64,000 nucleotides of DNA from Aliivibrio_A kagoshimensis (lineage in GTDB: Bacteria > Pseudomonadota > Gammaproteobacteria > Enterobacterales > Vibrionaceae): the NCBI RefSeq assembly GCF_050337105.1, contig NZ_JAKJSQ010000004.1:1-64000 (forward strand). Direction: 5' to 3'. This document shows, piece by piece, positions 7,337-15,898 of the stretch. How positions within the stretch are numbered: position 1 is the stretch's first letter; each line of letters opens with the position of its first letter. Made by a program: the position numbers and the translations under genes. The notes beneath the pieces are model-generated. The model was not told the DNA's origin and ran no database searches. It saw only the letters and a list, made by a program, of their open reading frames with translations.

Positions 7337-9358
7337 ATGAATCAACACGTAGCAGTACAAGATGTGATGATGTGGCAACCGAATGAGCAGCAGAAAAAGT
7401 CGAGTCTATTGCATCGGTTTGTTGAAGGTTTGGATGAATACGAACACAAACAGAGTCTAGACTTTAGTCTGCTGCACCAATGGTCGGTTGATCGTAGCGA
7501 ACAGTTTTGGAGTCAGTTATGGGATTATTGTGAAATCATTGGCAGTAAGCACACGCCTGATAACCGAACCCTATTTACCATGGATCAGGTCACGTCGAGT
7601 GAATCCTCAATATGGTTTCCCTCTGCTCAGCTTAATTACGCTGAAAACATGCTCAAATATGTCGATATCACGCCTCATGCTCCTGCAATTATCTGCCATA
7701 AAGAGAACTCAGCCCTTGCTACTCAATTGACTTGGCAGGAACTTTATCACCAAGTCAGTACAGTGACACACTATTTGAAATCGGTGGGTATCACTAAAGG
7801 GGATGTGGTGGCAGGTTACGTCGCCAATACTACCGAAGCCGTAGTTGCTATGCTTGCTACTACATCGTTAGGTGCAGTATGGACCTCAACCTCACCGGAC
7901 TTCGGTGCCAGTAGTGTGGTCGATAGGTTTGGTCAGACTAAGCCTAAGGTGCTATTTAGCGTGAATGGTTACCAATACAATGGGAAATCATTCCGTTGTG
8001 AAGAGGCAATCAATGAGATCGTAACCGCCATCGACTCGATCGAACACTGTGTCGTGATTGACTACCTTGATGATAATCAACCAGAAAAGTTCTCAACCTG
8101 TGGACAGTTCACTGATTGGTCAACACTAGTTAACAGTACTGAAACGACAGAGATTGGTTATGTCCCATGCCAATTCAATGACCCCCTATTTATTCTCTAC
8201 TCTTCAGGAACTACCGGAAAACCTAAGTGTATTATCCACTCAGTTGGCGGAATGTTACTGAGCCACCTAAAAGAACATCAACTGCATTGTAATGTGAAAC
8301 CACAAGATAAAATGTTCTATTTTACGACCTGTGGTTGGATGATGTGGAACTGGCTGGTTTCAGGGTTAGCCAGTGGGGCAACCTTAGTGTTATTTGATGG
8401 GAATCCTGCTTTCCCTGACATTTCTAGGCTGTGGCAGATATGCGAAAGTGACGGTGTGACTCTGTTGGGCTGCTCAGCCAAGTATCTAGAACAGTTAGAA
8501 AAAGTGGAGTATTACCCGACAGATAATTACACGTTAGCACCATTAAACAGTATCTGCTCAACGGGATCGGTATTAAGCGCTGACTCCTTTGAGTTTGTAT
8601 ATACACATGTTAAACCTGATTTGCTACTAAGTTCTATCGCTGGTGGAACTGACATCTGCGGCTGTTTTGCCATTGGTAACCCCTACTCGCCGATCTACAA
8701 AGGTGCCTGTCAGGGCAAAGGCTTAGCGATGGATGTTGCGGTGGTGCAGTCTGTTGAAGGGAGCGAGGATCCAACAGATAAACTGGTGGGGCATCGAGGT
8801 GAACTTGTGTGTCGTAACAGTTTCCCAAATCAGCCAATTGGTTTTTGGAATGATCCTAACGGTGATAAATACCATGCTGCTTATTGGTCTAAATATCCTG
8901 ATGTATGGCATCACGGAGACTTTGTGATGGAGACACAACAAGGTGGATTGGTCTTTTATGGTCGATCTGATGCGATCCTTAACCCTGGTGGTGTCAGGAT
9001 TGGTACCGCAGAGATTTATCGACAAGTGGCTAAGGTTGAAGAGGTACTTGACTCTATCGTTATTGGCCAGCAGTGGAATAACGATGTTCGAGTGGTACTG
9101 TTTGTTCAGTTAGCAGCGGGTTGTCAGCTAACAGCAGAGCTACAAAAAGCGATTAAAACCGAAATTCGAACCAACTGCAGTCCAAGGCATGTCCCTGCGA
9201 TTATATTAACGGTATCTGAAATTCCTCGAACACGTTCTGGTAAGCTGACTGAAATTGCAGTGAGGGACGCTGTACATGGGAAAGCCATTGAGAACATTGG
9301 TGCGATTTCTAATCCTCATGTTTTAGATGAGTTTAGAAATCGCAGTGAACTGAGTTGA
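7337..9358 (+). CDS. Acetoacetyl-CoA synthetase
   Basis: AMP-forming acyl-CoA ligase of 673 residues that activates acetoacetate, the end product of tyrosine breakdown, for thiolysis to acetyl-CoA. ATP-binding motif ILYSSGTTGKPKCIIH, followed by the acetoacetyl-CoA synthetase-type HQLHCN and FYFTTCGWMMWNW segments. The hinge region is YGRSDAILNPGGVRIG, and the C-terminal catalytic Lys motif is PRTRSGKLTE. It follows maiA by 12 bases. The operon therefore runs from fumarylacetoacetate cleavage straight to activation of one product. An acetyl-CoA synthetase is less likely given the CGWMMWNW motif. Confidence 0.93.
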   Translation: MNQHVAVQDVMMWQPNEQQKKSSLLHRFVEGLDEYEHKQSLDFSLLHQWSVDRSEQFWSQLWDYCEIIGSKHTPDNRTLFTMDQVTSSESSIWFPSAQLNYAENMLKYVDITPHAPAIICHKENSALATQLTWQELYHQVSTVTHYLKSVGITKGDVVAGYVANTTEAVVAMLATTSLGAVWTSTSPDFGASSVVDRFGQTKPKVLFSVNGYQYNGKSFRCEEAINEIVTAIDSIEHCVVIDYLDDNQPEKFSTCGQFTDWSTLVNSTETTEIGYVPCQFNDPLFILYSSGTTGKPKCIIHSVGGMLLSHLKEHQLHCNVKPQDKMFYFTTCGWMMWNWLVSGLASGATLVLFDGNPAFPDISRLWQICESDGVTLLGCSAKYLEQLEKVEYYPTDNYTLAPLNSICSTGSVLSADSFEFVYTHVKPDLLLSSIAGGTDICGCFAIGNPYSPIYKGACQGKGLAMDVAVVQSVEGSEDPTDKLVGHRGELVCRNSFPNQPIGFWNDPNGDKYHAAYWSKYPDVWHHGDFVMETQQGGLVFYGRSDAILNPGGVRIGTAEIYRQVAKVEEVLDSIVIGQQWNNDVRVVLFVQLAAGCQLTAELQKAIKTEIRTNCSPRHVPAIILTVSEIPRTRSGKLTEIAVRDAVHGKAIENIGAISNPHVLDEFRNRSELS

Positions 9359-9607
9359 ATTAATCTGAGCTGAATGAAAATGTAACTGTGATCCTAGCGT
9401 TAAGAGGGCAAGGATCACTGATGACCTTCTATCGAGAGGTAAACTTAACGTTAAGTTACACTCCGAGCTTGGTATTTTTTGATAATAGCAAACGTGTCTT
9501 GGAGGTTGATGAAAGTGACTAGAGACTAACGAAAAGAGTACGGTCGCACTCGCGGCGAAAACATGCGACAGACACTTTAAACAGTAATTAGTCCCATGCT
9601 TTAATGA
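9359..9607. other. Intergenic region after the acetoacetyl-CoA synthetase gene
   Basis: 249 bases between two convergent genes. It holds an 8-bp inverted repeat GTGATCCT (9389-9396) / AGGATCAC (9411-9418) without a T-run and the perfect palindrome at 9442-9457. I see no gene and no standard terminator. Confidence 0.5.
9442..9457. repeat. Perfect 16-bp palindrome
   Basis: AACTTAACGTTAAGTT is identical to its reverse complement. It lies 84 bases after the acetoacetyl-CoA synthetase stop and 150 bases before the end of cobB, between convergent genes. No loop is possible, so a protein-binding site is likelier than an RNA hairpin. Its function is unknown. Confidence 0.6.
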
Positions 9608-10321
9608 CTACATCGCTAAGATCTCATCGACAAACGCTGGGACAAGTGTGCCTGCCCTGCCGTAGCGTTTTTCAGCAAACTCATTTTGTACGGCACTGGG
9701 CTCTAAGTTGATCTCGACAGTATGAGCACCATTAAGTGCCGCTTCGTGGACAAAACCAGCAGCAGGGTAGACTGAACCTGAGGTGCCTATGGAGATAAAG
9801 AGGTCAGCATTGTTTAAGACATCATGGATCTTCCCCATTCCCAGTGGCATCTCTCCAAACCAGACAATATGAGGTCGTAACTGTGCCGGCATTTGGCAGC
9901 AGTGGCACAGCTCACCAGTGTGTATATCCCCTTTCCACTCAATCACCTGATCAGAGTGCGAACAGCGCGCTTTCAGTAACTCACCGTGCATGTGAATGAT
10001 ATTGGTGTTTCCTGCCCTTTCATGCAGGTTATCAATGTTCTGTGTAATGATAGTGACGTTACCATCAAGGTGTTTTTCTAAACGGCTTAACGCGAGGTGT
10101 GCATCGTTAGGCGCGATATCTGATTGTTGAAGCTTTAAACGGCGCTGATTGTAAAACGATTGCACCAACTCAGGATCTTTTTGAAACCCTTCGGGCGTGG
10201 CAACATCTTCAATCTTGTGGTTCTCCCATAAGCCGTCGCTGGCACGGAATGTCTTTATTCCCGACTCTGCAGAGATGCCAGCCCCGGTTAAAATCACGAT
10301 ATTTTTATAAGGAAACAGCAT
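9608..10321 (-). CDS. cobB: NAD-dependent protein deacylase CobB (sirtuin)
   Basis: Removes acyl groups from lysines using NAD. The 237-residue protein has GAGISAESGI (12-21) for NAD binding, QNID (94-97), the catalytic His112 in HMHGE, and a zinc site formed by Cys120, Cys139 and neighbouring Cys141/142. Tyr57 and Arg60 in FYNQRR are the pair known from CobB and SIRT5 to bind succinyl/malonyl groups, so desuccinylase activity is expected as well as deacetylation. It lies alone between the AACS operon and the fdh operon. Acetyl-CoA and acetoacetyl-CoA synthetases are classic sirtuin targets, so proximity to AACS is suggestive only. Confidence 0.94.
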   Translation of the reverse strand: MLFPYKNIVILTGAGISAESGIKTFRASDGLWENHKIEDVATPEGFQKDPELVQSFYNQRRLKLQQSDIAPNDAHLALSRLEKHLDGNVTIITQNIDNLHERAGNTNIIHMHGELLKARCSHSDQVIEWKGDIHTGELCHCCQMPAQLRPHIVWFGEMPLGMGKIHDVLNNADLFISIGTSGSVYPAAGFVHEAALNGAHTVEINLEPSAVQNEFAEKRYGRAGTLVPAFVDEILAM

Positions 10322-10406
10322 GATAACTCCTTGTCATAAATCTGTTTATGGCTCTATTCAAGCAACTATTATTCATTGAGTAAAGTAGACATTAGTCTTT
10401 AATGAC

Positions 10407-10430
10407 AAAAGCCAACACAGGGTTGGCTTT
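10407..10430 (-). terminator. Terminator of the fdh operon
   Basis: Stem GCCAAC (10411-10416) / GTTGGC (10422-10427), extended by A/T pairs, with a T-run when read on the minus strand. It lies 23 bases beyond the last fdh gene. Confidence 0.75.
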
Positions 10431-10452
10431 AGAGGGGGAAAGAGCAGGTTAC

Positions 10453-11481
10453 TTATCCATTACTGCTCTTATCTTTATTGTTTTCTGGCAGGTCTTTTAC
10501 CTCTTGGTACCATAAGTCATGATGTTCTTTGGCCCATGTTTCATCAACCTCACCCGTTATCATGCCATCTAGCGCGGCTTCCATACCAAACAGACCGATG
10601 TAGATATGAAAGATGAACCCGCAAATTAGAATAAGCGCAGAAAACATATGAATCAGGTTGGACAGCTCCATGTCTCTTCGAAGCTGGCCAAAGATTGGAA
10701 AATCGAGCACAAAGCCGCTAAGCGCCGCAACCGCTCCGAACCATATCAATAGCCAGAAGATCATCTTCTCACCACCGTTGGAGAAACCAGCCGATGGATG
10801 CGTGCCTTTATGTTTGCCTACCATACCACCAAGCTTCATAAACCACTGTATATCGATTTTGTTGATCACACTCTTACGCCACCACTTGATCAGTACCGTC
10901 ATTAACAGAATAAAGAAGACAGGCCCAACATAGTTGTGGTACTGCTTAGCTGCTAGGATGACCCAGCCCCAGATTTCAGTCGGCACGACAGGTTTGATAA
11001 AGTGTTTACCATACACTAAGCACAGCCCACTGAACGCTAAGGTTAGGAAAGTAAAGGCCATGCTCCAGTGTAGCGCCCTATCGATGCGGCTCCAACGTTG
11101 TATTTTTCTACCTGTTTTCGGTTTACTTAATTTCAATGGCCCTACAATAAAATAAGCCAATGTCACAAGTGCTAAGCTACCAAAAATGGCCAATGCCCCT
11201 AAAGGAGACATCCACTTCTCTTTCAGTTTAAACCACGTCTGCCCCGGAACATTAATTAACATTCCGTGTTCAGGAGAGGTTGAGGTGGTGTAGCCTTCTT
11301 CACCGTCTCGAACTTGACGCCAATAGTCAGCACCAGCCAGTTGTATCATCTCTTGCTGGGCACTATTGGATGGTTTAGAGCTGTCTGCAGCCACACTCTG
11401 GACACTAAATAGCGCCGAAGTTAGCACAAAAACGAGAGAGAGTATTGATGCTGCAAGACGTCTTAAAAGTCTTGAATGCAT
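10453..11481 (-). CDS. fdhI: Formate dehydrogenase cytochrome b556 subunit (gamma)
   Basis: Membrane subunit that anchors the formate dehydrogenase and passes electrons from the iron-sulfur subunit to quinone. The 342 residues comprise an N-terminal signal-like hydrophobic stretch (about 8-32), a periplasmic segment, then about five membrane helices between residues 92 and 300. Histidines suited to haem binding sit in RALHW, QYHNYVGP and FIFHIYIG. Last gene of the fdh operon, followed by a terminator. The extra N-terminal segment with cleavable signal is the pattern seen in FdhC/FdoI-like subunits of non-enteric bacteria. Confidence 0.9.
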   Translation of the reverse strand: MHSRLLRRLAASILSLVFVLTSALFSVQSVAADSSKPSNSAQQEMIQLAGADYWRQVRDGEEGYTTSTSPEHGMLINVPGQTWFKLKEKWMSPLGALAIFGSLALVTLAYFIVGPLKLSKPKTGRKIQRWSRIDRALHWSMAFTFLTLAFSGLCLVYGKHFIKPVVPTEIWGWVILAAKQYHNYVGPVFFILLMTVLIKWWRKSVINKIDIQWFMKLGGMVGKHKGTHPSAGFSNGGEKMIFWLLIWFGAVAALSGFVLDFPIFGQLRRDMELSNLIHMFSALILICGFIFHIYIGLFGMEAALDGMITGEVDETWAKEHHDLWYQEVKDLPENNKDKSSNG

Positions 11482-11558
11482 AAGTGTTCTCCAATGAATA
11501 TTATAGTCATTTGCTGTGCAGTCCGTGAGAACCGCACAACAGGTTAAGGGGTTCAGCT

Positions 11559-12167
11559 CTAGCTCTTAGTTGCGTCGTAAGAGATATCTTCGCCATTAGA
11601 CCAACCGGCTTGTTTCGCACCACGTTCAACAACACGTTGGCGGAATATCTCGGAGACTTTCTCAGCATCACCCGCAATAAGTGCTTTGGTCGAACACAGA
11701 GAAGCACACATTGGCAACTTACCTTCTGCGATACGGTTCGCACCATATTTCTGTTTCTCTTCTAGTGAGCCATTCTCAGTTTCAGGGCCACCAGCACAGA
11801 ATGTACACTTATCCATTTTTCCACGCTCTGCAAATGCGCCCTGTTTTGGGAACTGAGGTGCACCAAATGGGCAGGCAAACAGACAGTAACCACAACCGAT
11901 GCAGAGATCCTTATTATGCAGAACAATGCCATCTTCCGTCTGCTCAAAACAGTCAGCAGGACAAACTGCCATACAAGGAGCATCGGTGCAGTGCATACAA
12001 GCGACAGAGATGGAGTTTTCACCCACCTCACCATCATTGAGGGTAACGACTCGACGACGTTGGATCCCCCACTCTAAAGCGTCATCATTTTCATTTTTAC
12101 ACGCGGTGACACAGCCATTACACTCAATGCAGCGTTTGGTGTCACACAGAAATTTCATACGGGCCAT
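11559..12167 (-). CDS. fdhB: Formate dehydrogenase iron-sulfur subunit (beta)
   Basis: Carries electrons from the catalytic subunit to the cytochrome b. The 202 residues hold four ferredoxin-type clusters: CxxCxxCxxxC at 13-23 (CIECNGCVTAC), CMHCTDAPCMAVCPADC, CIGCGYCLFACPFGAP, and split cysteines in KCTFC and CASLC. There is no C-terminal membrane helix, unlike enteric FdnH. It sits 12 bases after fdhA and 77 bases before the cytochrome gene. Confidence 0.93.
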   Translation of the reverse strand: MARMKFLCDTKRCIECNGCVTACKNENDDALEWGIQRRRVVTLNDGEVGENSISVACMHCTDAPCMAVCPADCFEQTEDGIVLHNKDLCIGCGYCLFACPFGAPQFPKQGAFAERGKMDKCTFCAGGPETENGSLEEKQKYGANRIAEGKLPMCASLCSTKALIAGDAEKVSEIFRQRVVERGAKQAGWSNGEDISYDATKS

Positions 12168-12178
12168 TTTGTTAACTC

Positions 12179-15034
12179 CTACGCTTTGGTAATTTTACAG
12201 AGAGTGACTTTAGACTCTTGCATTTGTGTCACCGGATCATAGCCATAGGTAGTGGCAGTATTTGCCGCCTCACCCGTAACATAAGGAACGGTTCCTTCAG
12301 GGTATTTATCGTGAAGATCAACCCCTTCAAACTTGCCTCCGAAATGGAAAGGCAAGAATGCCAGCCCCGGTTTCACTCGACGAGTTACCATCGCCTTTAC
12401 GTGAATACGGCCTTTCTCCGCTCCTTCTACCCACACCATATCGCCATCTTTGAATCCGATATCGTTGGCGTCTTTAGGGTTTACTTCGACAAACATCTCT
12501 TGTTGCAGCTCAGCCAGCCAAGGGTTAGAACGTGTCTCTTCTCCGCCACCTTCATATTCAACTAAACGACCAGAAGTGAGGATGATTGGGTACTCTTTAG
12601 AGAAGTCCTGATCTTGAATTGACTTATACAGCGTCGGTAGTCGGTAGATTGATTTACTGTCATCCCACGTTGGGTAGTCGGTAACGAGATCACGTCTTGG
12701 GGTGTACAATGGCTCTCTATGTTTTGGTACGCGATCTGGGAAAGTCCACACAATCGCACGCGCTTTGGCATTACCAAATGGCATACAACCATGCTTAACC
12801 GCCACACGTTGGATCCCACCTGAGAGATCAGTTTTCCAGTTTTTACCTTCAGCAGCGGCTTTCTCTTCTGCTGTCAGTTCATTCCACCAGCCTAGCTGCT
12901 TGAGTAACTTATCTGAAAATTCTGGGTGACCATCTTCAATGTCACACCCTTTCGGATAACTGTCTTCAGCAAGCAGACTTTTTCCTTCAAACTCCACGCC
13001 AAAGCGAGCACGGAAATTACCACCGCCTTCTGCAACGGGTTTTGATGTGTCATACAGAATGTGGGTACCCGGATGTTTCATCTCTGGGGTTCCCCAACAT
13101 GGCCACGGTAATCCATACGTTTCCCCATGGATTGGGCCTCCCTCTGCTTCTAAAGTGGTGTGATGGAAGGTGTGCCAATTTTTTTGATGTGCTTTTAATC
13201 GTTCTGGACTCTGACCGGTATATCCGATGGTCCACATGCCTCTGTTATATTCACGTGTAATATCTTCAATATTCGGTTGGTTGTTCTCAACCTTGATGTG
13301 CTTAAACAGTTGATCGGAAAATCCGAGCTTTTTGGTCAGAAGATACATGATCTCGTGATCCGGTTTAGACTCGAACAGGGGTTCAATGACTTTATCGCGC
13401 CATTGAAGTGAACGGTTGGAGGCTGTAACCGATCCATAAGTTTCAAATTGAGTGGTGGCTGGCAGCAGATAGACGCCATCGGTTCTATCGTGCATAACGG
13501 CAGCGACAGTTGGGTATGGGTCGACAATGACCATCATATCCAGTTTTTGCATCGCTTTTTTGATGTCGGTACCACGGGTTTGTGAATTAACCGCATGTCC
13601 CCAATAGAACATGGCGCGAATATTGTCTTTTTGTTCAATGTTTTCGCTATTTTCTAATACACCATCTGCCCAACGAGAAACAGGAATACCCATGTTATTC
13701 ATTGGATTTTTTCCGCTGTACTTTTCTTGGTCGAAACGCGCTTTAACCCAATCAATATCAAGATCCCACACTTTACTCCAGTGTTTCCATGCGCCGTCAG
13801 ACAAACCGTAGTAGCCTGGCAGCGTATGAGATAACACACCGAAGTCGGTGGCACCCTGAACATTATCGTGGCCACGGAAGATGTTAGTCCCACCGCCCGC
13901 TTTCCCCATGTTGCCTAAAGCCAGTTCTAAGATACAGTAAGCGCGAGTATTGTTATTGCCTGTGGTGTGCTGAGTTCCCCCCATACACCACACGACGCAA
14001 CCAGGACGATTCTCTGACAGCAGTTTTGCGGTTTGGTAGACATCAGCTTCATTGACACCTGTTACGCGTTCGACCTCTTCTGGTTTCCATCTAGCCACTT
14101 CTTCGCGTATCTCTTCCATCCCGAACACGCGCTGTTTGATGAACTCTTTATCTTCCCACTTGTTGGCGAAAACATGCCACAACACACCCCAGATAAATGA
14201 AACATCAGAGCCCGGACGAAGTGATACATAGTGGTCCGACTTTGCTGCTGTACGGGTTCGGCGAGGATCCGCCACTACGATCTTACAATTGTTTTTCTCT
14301 TTGGCGATCAGAATATGTTGCATAGCTACGGGATGCGCTTCAGCAGGGTTCGAACCGATGAACAGAATTGATTTACAATTATGCATATCGTTAAATGAGT
14401 TGGTCATCGCGCCGTAACCCCAAGTATTCGCTACCCCAGCCACTGTGGTTGAGTGACAAATACGTGCTTGGTGGTCAACGTTATTGGTTCCCCATAGCGA
14501 TGCCATTTTACGATACATATACGCTTGTTCGTTATTGTGTTTCGCGCTGCCAAGCCAATAGACAGAGTCAGGCCCCGATTCTTTACGAATGGCTAGTGCT
14601 TTGTCGCCAATTTCATTAATGGCCTCTTCCCAACTTAGCTTGACCCACTTGCCATTTTCTAACTTCATTGGGTATTTCAAGCGGCGTTCACCGTGTCCAT
14701 GCTCGCGAAGCGCAGCCCCTTTTGCACAGTGACCTCCAGCGTTAAATGGATGGTCAAATGCGGGCTCCTGTCCAGTCCATACGCCATTTTGTACTTCAGC
14801 ATAGATACCACAACCGACGGAGCAGTGTGAACAGATGGTTCGTTTAATTTCCGTTTTTACGTCTGAAGATATGGACTCTGCCTTCGCTTTTTTCATCATG
14901 CCAGGTGCAAACATACCTGATGCAACCACAGCCCCACTGGCGGCAATTGAGCTGCTCTTAATAAATGATCGACGGCTAATACCAAACTTCTGCTGTTCAG
15001 TAACTGTCGAGTCGGAACGTTTTGTTAGTTTCAT
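12179..15034 (-). CDS. fdhA: Formate dehydrogenase catalytic subunit, Cys type (Mo/W-bis-MGD)
   Basis: Oxidises formate to CO2 in the periplasm. Of its 951 residues, 21-40 form a twin-arginine export signal (RRSFIKSSSIAASGAVVASG). Cys68, Cys71, Cys75 and Cys103 bind a 4Fe-4S cluster. The metal ligand is Cys193 in QARICHSTT, where many enteric enzymes have selenocysteine, and His194 follows as expected. No in-frame TGA is needed. Molybdopterin-binding regions and the C-terminal DMVWVEGAEKGRIHVKA cap domain are intact. Neighbours supply the chaperone, FdhX, electron carriers and the metal pathway. Tungstate transporter genes in the same block suggest tungsten may be used, which is inference. 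Confidence 0.95.
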   Translation of the reverse strand: MKLTKRSDSTVTEQQKFGISRRSFIKSSSIAASGAVVASGMFAPGMMKKAKAESISSDVKTEIKRTICSHCSVGCGIYAEVQNGVWTGQEPAFDHPFNAGGHCAKGAALREHGHGERRLKYPMKLENGKWVKLSWEEAINEIGDKALAIRKESGPDSVYWLGSAKHNNEQAYMYRKMASLWGTNNVDHQARICHSTTVAGVANTWGYGAMTNSFNDMHNCKSILFIGSNPAEAHPVAMQHILIAKEKNNCKIVVADPRRTRTAAKSDHYVSLRPGSDVSFIWGVLWHVFANKWEDKEFIKQRVFGMEEIREEVARWKPEEVERVTGVNEADVYQTAKLLSENRPGCVVWCMGGTQHTTGNNNTRAYCILELALGNMGKAGGGTNIFRGHDNVQGATDFGVLSHTLPGYYGLSDGAWKHWSKVWDLDIDWVKARFDQEKYSGKNPMNNMGIPVSRWADGVLENSENIEQKDNIRAMFYWGHAVNSQTRGTDIKKAMQKLDMMVIVDPYPTVAAVMHDRTDGVYLLPATTQFETYGSVTASNRSLQWRDKVIEPLFESKPDHEIMYLLTKKLGFSDQLFKHIKVENNQPNIEDITREYNRGMWTIGYTGQSPERLKAHQKNWHTFHHTTLEAEGGPIHGETYGLPWPCWGTPEMKHPGTHILYDTSKPVAEGGGNFRARFGVEFEGKSLLAEDSYPKGCDIEDGHPEFSDKLLKQLGWWNELTAEEKAAAEGKNWKTDLSGGIQRVAVKHGCMPFGNAKARAIVWTFPDRVPKHREPLYTPRRDLVTDYPTWDDSKSIYRLPTLYKSIQDQDFSKEYPIILTSGRLVEYEGGGEETRSNPWLAELQQEMFVEVNPKDANDIGFKDGDMVWVEGAEKGRIHVKAMVTRRVKPGLAFLPFHFGGKFEGVDLHDKYPEGTVPYVTGEAANTATTYGYDPVTQMQESKVTLCKITKA

Positions 15035-15051
15035 TGAATTGCTCCGCTTCG

Positions 15052-15246
15052 TTATAGAGTGTTGTAGTAATCACGAATGTGTTGCGTCTCGTGATACCCT
15101 TTTTTGTTTTCATCACTGCTTGGTTGAATGGTGTCGTCTGCCTTAGCCGTAGATGTGACCGCGGTGGAAATTGCGGTTGCCGTTGCTACAGTGGCTATGC
15201 CTTTCAAAATAGAGCGTCGTTCGCTATCAATTTTTTTATCAGTCAT
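15052..15246 (-). CDS. fdhX: Small twin-arginine formate dehydrogenase accessory protein FdhX
   Basis: A 64-residue protein with a twin-arginine-type N-terminus (SERRSILKGIATVATA) and a short hydrophilic mature part ending IRDYYNTL. Such small TAT targets are regularly found just before fdhA. I chose the ATG at 15246 (MTDKKIDSERR) because GGAGAA lies 8 bases upstream, while the longer frame up to 15294 lacks such a site. Precise role unknown, perhaps export or assembly. Cotranscribed, with 17 bases to fdhA. Confidence 0.82.
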   Translation of the reverse strand: MTDKKIDSERRSILKGIATVATATAISTAVTSTAKADDTIQPSSDENKKGYHETQHIRDYYNTL

Positions 15247-15277
15247 TTCCATTTCTCCATGAATATTCACTGTAAAG

Positions 15278-15892
15278 CTACGCATTAAGCGCACAGTTCA
15301 TTGTTTGTGGGGCTTCAATAAAGCGTGTTTGTTCTATTGTAAGGTAGGTTAAGGTGAGCTCCGCCAATGCGGCGTAAAATACGGAACTTTTACTGCGTTT
15401 AAGATCATGACAAAAGCGTTCAAACCAACTGGCCAGATGGCGGTTAAAAAAGTGTTGTTGTTTTTCATTATCACTGCCAACCAACATTGCCATCACTTCT
15501 AATAAAGCAGCAAAATGGTCTTCTGGCTCTTTCACTGACGCTTCTCGGGCATAACCCAGCTGCATCAAATCGTTTCGTAGGTGAGCCAGAGGCATCTCCA
15601 TCAAAGACCCAGTAAGGTACCAAGAGGCGAACGGGACAATTTCACCACGTCCAATACCAATAAATAGATTCTGATATTCATCTTCAATGGAATCGAGAGA
15701 TGAATTTTGAGCGTTCAGCTTGAGCAGTGACCACGCTTCAGCCATCGGATTTATCTGATTAGCCACCTCTTCAACATCCAGACCTTGTAACCAGGTAATA
15801 ATGGGTTTATCGGGGGCTGCTCTATAGAGTCGGGCGAGCACTGAATAAATATCGACTCTAAGTGATTGTTGTTCATTAACAGAATTCATCAT
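15278..15892 (-). CDS. TorD-family molecular chaperone
   Basis: A 204-residue, probably all-helical protein with the TorD/DmsD-type core: EDEYQNLFIGIGRGEIVPFASWYLTGSLMEMPL (split about residues 68-100) and a later EPEDHFAALLEVMAMLV segment containing the conserved EPEDH. This family binds twin-arginine signals and helps insert the molybdenum cofactor before export; here the client is surely fdhA downstream. Met1 or Met2 could be the start. Six bases separate it from the polyferredoxin gene. Confidence 0.88.
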   Translation of the reverse strand: MMNSVNEQQSLRVDIYSVLARLYRAAPDKPIITWLQGLDVEEVANQINPMAEAWSLLKLNAQNSSLDSIEDEYQNLFIGIGRGEIVPFASWYLTGSLMEMPLAHLRNDLMQLGYAREASVKEPEDHFAALLEVMAMLVGSDNEKQQHFFNRHLASWFERFCHDLKRSKSSVFYAALAELTLTYLTIEQTRFIEAPQTMNCALNA

Positions 15893-15898
15893 AAAGCC

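Noticed and set aside
9389..9418. GTGATCCT/AGGATCAC as terminator of the acetoacetyl-CoA synthetase operon
   Set aside because: 14-base loop and no T-run; may be a weak structure but not a standard terminator.
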